A program made the position numbers and the translations under genes. Below the pieces are notes generated by a model. That model was not told the origin of the DNA and ran no database searches. It saw only the letters and a list, made by a program, of their open reading frames with translations. 5,346 nucleotides of DNA from the NCBI GenBank assembly GCA_947475475.1, contig CANJOG010000165.1, positions 1 through 5,346 of the forward strand. Reading direction: 5' to 3'. This document shows, piece after piece, positions 1 to 4,407 of the stretch. Position 1 is the stretch's first letter. The number at the start of each line of letters is the position of its first letter. This DNA comes from Acetobacteraceae bacterium. GTDB lineage: Bacteria > Pseudomonadota > Alphaproteobacteria > Acetobacterales > Acetobacteraceae.

Positions 1-721
1 CACCGAAGTCTGGACCTGCCTCGGCGGCGACCGCGCCGCCAAGACTGGCCAGGCCGAGGAATTGCCGGCGGAAGGATCGGGCGGCGCAGGCGGGCCGGCC
101 TATGAATTCCTGCGCGCCACCGCGCGCCGCGCTGGCATCACCCTGCATGGCGGCTCGATCATCGAACACGCGGGCGAGAGGCTGTTCAACACCAGCCTCG
201 TCTTCGACCGCGACGGACGTGAGATTGCGCGTTACCGGAAAATCCATCTCTTCGACATGGCGGCGAATGACCCCGCCGGCTATCGCGAGAGCAAGGCCTT
301 CGGCGCCGGCGACAAGGTGGTGACCTGCAAGGTCGGCGACATGATTGTCGGCCTGGCGATCTGCTACGATGTGCGTTTCCCGGAATTGTTTCTCGCCCTC
401 CGCCGCGCCGGGGCCGAGCTGATTGTGATGCCGGCGGCGTTCACCGCCCATACCGGCAAGGACCATTGGGAACCGCTGATCCGCGCCCGGGCCATCGAGA
501 CGCAATGCTGGTTCGCCGCCCCGGGCAATTGGGGGCGGCATATGGAGGGCGGCAAGGACCCGCGCTTTACCTACGGCCATTCGCTGATCGCCGATCCTTG
601 GGGCCATGTCGTCGCCCGCGTCTCGGACGGCACTGGTTTTGCCACCGCGCGCATCGATCGCGCCTTGACCGAGCGCATCCGGCGCGACATGCCGGTGCTC
701 GACCATCGCCGTTTGGTCTGA
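1..721 (+). CDS. Carbon-nitrogen hydrolase (nitrilase superfamily, Nit-type amidase), 5'-truncated by window edge
   Basis: The frame is open from base 2 to the TGA at 719-721; the true start lies upstream. Nitrilase-superfamily enzymes hydrolyse non-peptide C-N bonds of small amides with a Glu-Lys-Cys triad. The lysine is in RYRKIHLFD (codon 239-241) and the nucleophilic cysteine in ICYDVRFPEL (codon 362-364), 41 residues apart, as I recall for Nit2-type enzymes. The Glu is probably the second visible codon (5-7, in TEVWTCLGG), which would place the edge about 40 residues into the protein. Other family blocks are HWEPLIRARAIE (from 464) and YGHSLIADPWG, and the C terminus has the usual length. 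The TTG at 62 is an internal leucine, not the start. The substrate cannot be read from sequence; omega-amidase or deaminated-glutathione amidase activity are possibilities. The stop is 10 bp before nadK, suggesting one transcript. No signal peptide is visible, and the family is cytoplasmic. Confidence 0.9.
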   Translation, partial: TEVWTCLGGDRAAKTGQAEELPAEGSGGAGGPAYEFLRATARRAGITLHGGSIIEHAGERLFNTSLVFDRDGREIARYRKIHLFDMAANDPAGYRESKAFGAGDKVVTCKVGDMIVGLAICYDVRFPELFLALRRAGAELIVMPAAFTAHTGKDHWEPLIRARAIETQCWFAAPGNWGRHMEGGKDPRFTYGHSLIADPWGHVVARVSDGTGFATARIDRALTERIRRDMPVLDHRRLV

Positions 722-724
722 GGG
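720..724 (+). promoter_or_regulatory. Ribosome binding site of nadK
   Basis: GAGGG lies 7 nt before the ATG at 732 and overlaps the stop codon of the upstream hydrolase gene (TGA 719-721). It supports the 732 start and suggests that ribosomes finishing the hydrolase could help initiate nadK. A second ATG at 727 runs straight into TGA and is not usable. Confidence 0.6.
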
Positions 725-731
725 CGATGAC

Positions 732-1520
732 ATGACCCAGGCACCGCTTCCGGCTGTGGCGCAGCGCCTGAGTTTTCTTGCCTCATCGGCCCCGATCGCC
801 CAGGCGGCGCGGGCTCGGCTGGTCGAGCGGTATGGCGATGTGCCGTCCGACGACGCTAATGTCGTGGTCTGTCTCGGCGGTGACGGCTTCATGCTGGAGA
901 CGCTGCATGCGCTGCTCGGCCGGCCCGTACCGGTCTATGGCATGAATTGCGGCTCGGTCGGGTTTCTGATGAACGCGTTCGTCGAGGATGACCTGCCAGG
1001 CCGGGTCGCCCGCGCCCAGGCGGCGGTGCTGCATCCGTTGCGCATGGTTGCGGTGACGCAGACCGGCTCGGTGGAGGAGGCACTCGCCTTCAACGAGGTC
1101 TCACTGCTGCGGCAATTACGCCAGGCGGCGAAAATCCGGATTTCGGTCGATGGGCGGGTGCGGCTGTCGGAACTGATCTGCGATGGCGTGCTGATCTCAA
1201 CCCCGGCGGGCTCCACCGCCTATAATCTTTCCGCGCACGGGCCGATTGTGCCGCTCTCGGCCAATCTGCTGCCGTTGACGCCGATCAGCGCCTTCCGCCC
1301 GCGGCGCTGGCGTGGGGCGCTGCTGCAATCCGGTGCGGATGTGCTGTTCGAAGTGCTGGAGGCGGAAAAGCGCCCGGTCGCGGCGGTTGCGGACTTCACC
1401 GAAGTCCGCAACGTCGCCTCGGTTGCGGTCTCCGAAGACCGCAGCATTTCCGCCACCGTGCTCTCCGACCCCGACCAGGGCCTGTCCGAACGGATCGTCG
1501 CCGAGCAATTCACCGTCTGA
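732..1520 (+). CDS. nadK: NAD kinase (ATP-dependent NAD+ 2'-phosphorylation)
   Basis: This cytoplasmic enzyme phosphorylates NAD+ to NADP+ and is the only general route to NADP(H) in most bacteria. The 262-residue length fits the compact alphaproteobacterial form. Family motifs appear in order: LGGDGFML at 48-55, where the GGDG aspartate (D51) is the conserved catalytic residue; GMNCGSVGFLMN at 70-81; NEVSLLRQ at 121-128, whose Asn-Glu pair binds NAD; and the glycine-rich DGVLISTPAGSTAY at 151-164. FRPRRWRG at 188-195 is typical of alphaproteobacterial members. The start is ATG 732, with a good ribosome binding site. The gene follows the hydrolase by 10 bp and ends 27 bp from the convergent ctrA stop. 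One oddity is a pair of near-perfect hairpins in the codons for residues 219-238. The assignment is secure from motifs; phosphate-donor preference (ATP or polyphosphate) cannot be told. Confidence 0.97.
   Translation: MTQAPLPAVAQRLSFLASSAPIAQAARARLVERYGDVPSDDANVVVCLGGDGFMLETLHALLGRPVPVYGMNCGSVGFLMNAFVEDDLPGRVARAQAAVLHPLRMVAVTQTGSVEEALAFNEVSLLRQLRQAAKIRISVDGRVRLSELICDGVLISTPAGSTAYNLSAHGPIVPLSANLLPLTPISAFRPRRWRGALLQSGADVLFEVLEAEKRPVAAVADFTEVRNVASVAVSEDRSISATVLSDPDQGLSERIVAEQFTV
1386..1412. repeat. Perfect 12-bp inverted repeat with 3-nt loop inside nadK
   Basis: Arms GTTGCGGACTTC (1386-1397) and GAAGTCCGCAAC (1401-1412) are exact reverse complements around an ACC loop. The element covers exactly nine nadK codons (219-227, VADFTEVRN). 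It would form a strong hairpin in RNA of either sense. Neither strand has a T-tract after it, so it is not a standard intrinsic terminator. Confidence 0.75.
1422..1445. repeat. Second inverted repeat inside nadK, related to the preceding one
   Basis: Arms TGCGGTCT (1424-1431) and AGACCGCA (1436-1443) are exact reverse complements around a CCGA loop. In RNA one G-U pair and one G-C pair extend the stem to 1422-1445. The element begins 9 nt after the first hairpin. Both open with GTTGCGG and close with CCGCAAC or CCGCAGC. It lies over codons 231-238 (VAVSEDRS). Confidence 0.65.
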
Positions 1521-1547
1521 GCCTTCCGCCCGCGCGAGTGGCTGCGA

Positions 1548-2324
1548 TCAGGCAGCCTCAAGTTCCGCCGGCTCGCGATGTGCCGGTTCGTGGTGGCCCG
1601 GCTGGCTGTGCATCGGCTGGCCGCGCTCATGGGCCGGGAAGGCATGTTCGCCGGCACCGTCGCGCATCATGTAGCCGCGGCCCCAGACAGTGCCGATCAG
1701 ATGCCCGGCGCCGGCCTGGGCCAGCTTCTTGCGCAGCTTGCAGATGAACACGTCGATGATCTTCATCTCCGGCTCGTCCATGCCGCCATAGAGGTGGTTC
1801 AGGAAGGCTTCCTTGGTCAGCACCATACCCTTGCGGAGCACCAGCAGTTCCAGGATGGCGTATTCCTTGCCGGTCAGATGCACCTCGCGGCCTTCGACGG
1901 TGACTTCGCGGCTGTCCAGGTTGAGCTGGAGCGGCCCGATCGCCAGGCGCGGCTGGGCGTAGCCCTTGGAGCGGCGGACCACCGCCTGCATGCGGGCGAT
2001 CAGCTCAGCCTTGTCGAACGGCTTGGTGATGAAATCATCGGCGCCGACCGAGAAGCCCTTCACCTTGGCCTGCGGGCGGGTGAGGCCGGAGAGGATGAGC
2101 ACCGGCGTCGCATTCCGCGCCGCGCGCATCCGGCGCACCACCTCATAGCCTTCCATGTCCGGCAACATGAGGTCGAGAATAAGGATGTCGTAATCATAGT
2201 GGCGCACAAGTTCGAGCGCCTCTTCTCCGGTATCGGCGACATCCACCACGGCACCACCGGATTTGAGCATCAGGGAGATGCCACGGGCGGCGGTCAGATC
2301 GTCTTCTACGAGCAGCACACGCAT
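1548..2324 (-). CDS. ctrA: CtrA, OmpR/PhoB-family response regulator of cell cycle and motility
   Basis: CtrA is the DNA-binding master regulator of alphaproteobacteria, phosphorylated through the CckA-ChpT relay. It controls replication and division in Caulobacter, and mainly motility in Rhodospirillales relatives. The receiver domain (about 1-118) begins MRVLLVEDD, with acidic residues E7, D8 and D9, phospho-acceptor D51 (LDLMLPDMEG), S79 and K101 (TKPF). The winged-helix DNA-binding domain (about 126-222) carries near-diagnostic CtrA blocks, HLTGKEYAILELL, LNHLYGGMDEPE and KIIDVFICKLRKKL, and ends TVWGRGYMMRD. The start is taken at ATG 2324, where homologues begin; an in-frame ATG at 2384 would add 20 unlikely residues. 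The product is 258 residues against 231 in Caulobacter as I recall it. The excess is a His/Pro/Glu-rich tail (223-258) ending in Ala-Ala, like the ClpXP degron. The gene diverges from fliI and converges on nadK. Confidence 0.97.
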   Translation of the reverse strand: MRVLLVEDDLTAARGISLMLKSGGAVVDVADTGEEALELVRHYDYDILILDLMLPDMEGYEVVRRMRAARNATPVLILSGLTRPQAKVKGFSVGADDFITKPFDKAELIARMQAVVRRSKGYAQPRLAIGPLQLNLDSREVTVEGREVHLTGKEYAILELLVLRKGMVLTKEAFLNHLYGGMDEPEMKIIDVFICKLRKKLAQAGAGHLIGTVWGRGYMMRDGAGEHAFPAHERGQPMHSQPGHHEPAHREPAELEAA

Positions 2325-2331
2325 GGTGATT

Positions 2332-2336
2332 GATTC
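2332..2336. promoter_or_regulatory. GANTC (CcrM-type) methylation site in ctrA leader
   Basis: The sequence is GATTC, the palindromic GANTC target of the alphaproteobacterial cell-cycle methyltransferase CcrM. It sits 8-12 bp upstream of the ctrA start and overlaps the ribosome binding site. In Caulobacter a GANTC site in the ctrA P1 promoter couples transcription to replication. Here its position is closer to the start codon, so a promoter role is uncertain. The motif is certain; its function is inference. Confidence 0.35.
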
Positions 2337-2339
2337 CTC
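2335..2339 (-). promoter_or_regulatory. Ribosome binding site of ctrA
   Basis: On the minus strand GAGGA lies 10 nt before the ATG at 2324. This supports the 2324 start over the upstream in-frame ATG at 2384. Confidence 0.5.
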
Positions 2340-2458
2340 GTTGTCGTTGATTGATAAATACCACCTATACGTGTGTAAGTCCATATATTAATCGCGTAAT
2401 GAGTGCATTTTTAACTATTTTCGATCATACTTCCTGTGACGGGGAACCGTTTCAAAGA

Positions 2459-2473
2459 TCAAAGTCATATTAA
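2459..2473 (+). promoter_or_regulatory. Candidate CtrA box upstream of fliI
   Basis: TCAA (2459-2462), seven bases, then TTAA (2470-2473). This matches the CtrA consensus TTAA-N7-TTAA at 7 of 8 defined positions; the C that often follows is absent. It lies 18 bp before the fliI ATG, too close to be a normal -35 element for that start, so repression or DNA looping would be as plausible as activation. Confidence 0.3.
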
Positions 2474-2491
2474 AGAGACGAAACCCACAAA

Positions 2492-3862
2492 ATGCGGCAT
2501 GCCTCGACCCTCCAGCGCCTCTCCGCTGCCACCGCGCCCTTCTTAGCGCTGCAACCAGAGCGAGTAGAGGGGAGGGTTAACGCACTCTCGGGTCTGGCGA
2601 TCGATATTGCCGGTCTGGGTGCGCATGTGTCGCTCGGCGATCGGGTTCTGCTGGAGAGCCGGCGCGGCGGGACAGTCAGTGCGGAAATCGTGGGCTTCGG
2701 TGGCGAGTCCACACGGGCCATGGCGTTCGGTGCGATGGATGGAATTGGTCCCGGCAGCGCGGCGCTGCTGACGCGTGGCCGTGGGGCTGCCGGACTTCCG
2801 GTCAGTAATGCCTCGCTGGGCCGGGTGGTCGATCCGCTGGGCCGGCCGATCGATGGCAAGGGCGCGCTGGAGCCTGGGCCGCACCAGCGCAATCCGCGCG
2901 CCAATCCGCCGGACGCCACCACGCGTGCCCGCCTCGGGGAACGTCTGGAGACCGGTGTGCGGGTGCTCGATGCCTTCACAACGATGCGCGGGGGCCAGCG
3001 TCTGGGCCTGTTCGCCGGTTCGGGTGTGGGCAAATCCACGCTTCTCTCCATGCTCGCGCGGCAGACCGCTTGCGATGTCGCGGTGATCGCCCTGGTCGGC
3101 GAGCGTGGCCGTGAAGTGCGCGAATTCCTGGAGGATGATCTCGGGCCGGACGGTCTGGCACGCTCCGTCGTGGTCATTGCCACCTCCGATGCACCCCCCT
3201 TGCAGCGGCGCGAGGCCGCCTATGCCGCCATGACCATCGCTGAGCATTTCCGCGACCAGGGCAAGTCCGTCCTGCTGATGATGGACAGTGTCACCCGTTT
3301 TTGCCTCGCTTTGCGCGAAATCGGCCTCTCGGCCGGGGAGCCGCCGGCCACGCGCGGCTATCCGCCGAGTGTGTTCGCCGAACTGCCCCGCCTGCTGGAG
3401 CGCGCCGGCCCCGGCCCGATCCTGCCGGGTGGCCGCGCCGGCCAGATCACCGGCCTGTTCACCGTGCTGGTGGAAGGTGACGACCATAACGAGCCGGTGG
3501 CCGATGCGGTGCGCGGCATTCTCGACGGCCATATCGTGCTGGACCGCAAGATTGGCGAGGCCGGCCGCTACCCGGCCGTCGATGTGCTGCGCTCGCTTTC
3601 GCGCGCAGTGCCCGGTTGCCACAGCCCGGAGGAGCGTGATCTCACCATCCGCGCCCGCCGCATCCTCGCCACCTATGGGGACATGGAAGACATGATCCGG
3701 CTCGGGGCCTACCGCGCGGGGAGCGACCCGGCGGTGGATGAGGCAATCGCCGTGATGCCGGCGTTGGAGACCTTCCTGCGCCAGGCGAAGGGCGAACGCT
3801 CCGGCCTCCCCCAAAGTTTTGCTGCCCTGTCCGCCGCGTTGGAGACCAGAAATGGCCCGTGA
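2492..3862 (+). CDS. fliI: FliI, flagellar type III export ATPase
   Basis: FliI is the ATPase at the cytoplasmic base of the flagellar export gate. It forms a hexamer resembling the F1 beta ring and helps deliver rod, hook and filament subunits with FliH and FliJ. The N-terminal barrel region (about 22-95) precedes the nucleotide domain. The TGVRVLDAF block is at 154-162, Walker A FAGSGVGKST at 174-183 (K181), the GERGREV loop at 203-209 with catalytic-type E204, and Walker B LLMMD at 261-265. LFTVLVEGDDHNEPVADAVR and GRYPAVDVLRSLSR follow, and the tail SDPAVDEAI is typical. At 456 residues it is full length. All ATPase residues expected of a working enzyme are present. It could resemble virulence-type SctN, but fliJ next door and divergent ctrA favour the flagellar paralogue. 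ATG 2492 is the first start in frame and its ribosome binding site is weak. Confidence 0.96.
   Translation: MRHASTLQRLSAATAPFLALQPERVEGRVNALSGLAIDIAGLGAHVSLGDRVLLESRRGGTVSAEIVGFGGESTRAMAFGAMDGIGPGSAALLTRGRGAAGLPVSNASLGRVVDPLGRPIDGKGALEPGPHQRNPRANPPDATTRARLGERLETGVRVLDAFTTMRGGQRLGLFAGSGVGKSTLLSMLARQTACDVAVIALVGERGREVREFLEDDLGPDGLARSVVVIATSDAPPLQRREAAYAAMTIAEHFRDQGKSVLLMMDSVTRFCLALREIGLSAGEPPATRGYPPSVFAELPRLLERAGPGPILPGGRAGQITGLFTVLVEGDDHNEPVADAVRGILDGHIVLDRKIGEAGRYPAVDVLRSLSRAVPGCHSPEERDLTIRARRILATYGDMEDMIRLGAYRAGSDPAVDEAIAVMPALETFLRQAKGERSGLPQSFAALSAALETRNGP
3841..3844 (+). promoter_or_regulatory. Ribosome binding site of fliJ inside fliI
   Basis: GGAG ends 7 nt before the ATG at 3852 and lies within the last codons of fliI. 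It decides the fliJ start against the in-frame ATG at 3819, which would add 11 residues (MLPCPPRWRPE) unlike the family's N terminus. Confidence 0.6.
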
Positions 3863-4298
3863 ATCACTCTCCGCCCTGCTCAAATTGCGCCTGCAGGCCG
3901 TCGATGAGGCCAGGACAAAGCTGGTCGATTGCCTGCGCCGGGAGGGCGAGGCCGCCATGGCGGCGGACCGGGCGCGCAAGGCCATCGAAGCGGAGATGAA
4001 CCGGGCCAGTTCGCTCTCCGCGGAGGATGGCGATGTGGATGCCTTCGTGGCTTGGCTGCCGCGCGGACGTGCCCAGCTTGACCAGGCCAATGCCGCTCTG
4101 GACCGCGCCCAGGGGGCGGCGATACAGGCGCGCACCGAGCTGAGCATGGCGCGGGGGGCGGCCGAGGCGGTCGAAGAGGTCATCCATCAGCGCGCCGAAC
4201 GCGGCCTGGCCGAGGAGCGGCGGCGGGAGCAGGCCGAGTTTGACGATATGGCCGGCCGCTCCGCCAGGAACCGCGTGGTCAGCCTCCCCAGTGGCTGA
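3852..4298 (+). CDS. fliJ: FliJ, flagellar export coiled-coil protein
   Basis: FliJ is a small cytoplasmic antiparallel coiled-coil protein that sits in the centre of the FliI ring, contacts the export gate protein FlhA and recycles export chaperones. Its fold resembles F1 gamma. The 148 residues match the family length (about 147). It starts MARESLSALLKLRLQAVDEAR and is almost all heptad-like helix, rich in Ala, Glu, Arg and Gln. Proline is nearly absent except at position 70 (AWLP), where the two helices would be expected to turn. The C-terminal helix ends EERRREQAEFDDMA, as in FliJ proteins. The gene overlaps fliI by 11 bp with its own ribosome binding site, so the two are translationally coupled. 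Low sequence conservation in this family means the call rests on position, size and coiled-coil character as much as on residues. Confidence 0.88.
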   Translation: MARESLSALLKLRLQAVDEARTKLVDCLRREGEAAMAADRARKAIEAEMNRASSLSAEDGDVDAFVAWLPRGRAQLDQANAALDRAQGAAIQARTELSMARGAAEAVEEVIHQRAERGLAEERRREQAEFDDMAGRSARNRVVSLPSG

Positions 4299-4407
4299 TC
4301 GAGGCGGCCAGCGTGGGCAAGAGGGCCGGTCATCTCAACCGGGCGTTTCCGCGCCGGTCATCGTGCGCTATGGCATCCGGACGCAGCAGTGATGGACCCC
4401 TCGCCCG
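4299..4407. other. Gap between fliJ and the methyltransferase gene
   Basis: No gene is firmly supported here. A 33-codon frame begins at GTG 4291, overlapping the fliJ stop by 8 bp, and ends at TGA 4390-4392. It is in the same frame as the following methyltransferase gene, and its second half (encoding PVIVRYGIRTQQ) uses host-like G/C-ending codons. GCCGGTCATC occurs twice (4325-4334 and 4353-4362). A 5-bp stem (4326-4330 with 4338-4342) has no T-tract and is not a terminator. fliJ and the next gene may share a transcript. Confidence 0.4.

Larger units (their letters stand above)
2325..2491. promoter_or_regulatory. Divergent ctrA/fliI promoter region
   Basis: This 167-bp gap between two divergent start codons is visibly AT-rich against its GC-rich flanks and must hold the promoters of both genes. 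TTAA occurs at 2388-2391, 2411-2414 (TTAAC) and 2470-2473. For ctrA (minus strand), a weak sigma70-like pair can be drawn as TGGACT, 17 nt, TATTTA, but it scores poorly. For fliI no convincing sigma28 or sigma54 promoter is visible. The fliI ribosome binding site is weak (AGAG at 2474-2477, 14 nt from ATG). Close to fliI are a short inverted repeat, ACGG-GGAA-CCGT (2439-2450), and a tandem TCAAAGA/TCAAAGT (2452-2465). Exact start sites cannot be fixed. Confidence 0.6.

Noticed and set aside
1521..1547. Bidirectional terminator between nadK and ctrA
   Set aside because: The 27-bp gap holds no stem-loop followed by a T-tract on either strand; termination may be Rho-dependent or lie inside the neighbouring genes.
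1578..2333. A 251-codon plus-strand frame opposite ctrA
   Set aside because: It mirrors the ctrA codons; the His/Leu/Ala-rich translation shows no recognisable domain, while the minus strand gives unambiguous CtrA.
2325..2384. Start of ctrA at the upstream in-frame ATG (2384)
   Set aside because: It would add 20 residues (MDLHTYRWYL...) not found in CtrA proteins; MRVLLVEDD at 2324 is the conserved N terminus and has its own ribosome binding site.
2543..4183. A 546-codon open frame on the minus strand across fliI and fliJ
   Set aside because: It is antisense to two strongly supported genes, its translation is low-complexity Ala/Arg/Ser-rich with no family motif, and GC-rich genes routinely leave such open frames on the opposite strand.
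4325..4362. Direct repeat GCCGGTCATC (two copies, 28 bp apart)
   Set aside because: Only two short GC-rich copies with no further structure; not enough to call a functional repeat or attachment site.
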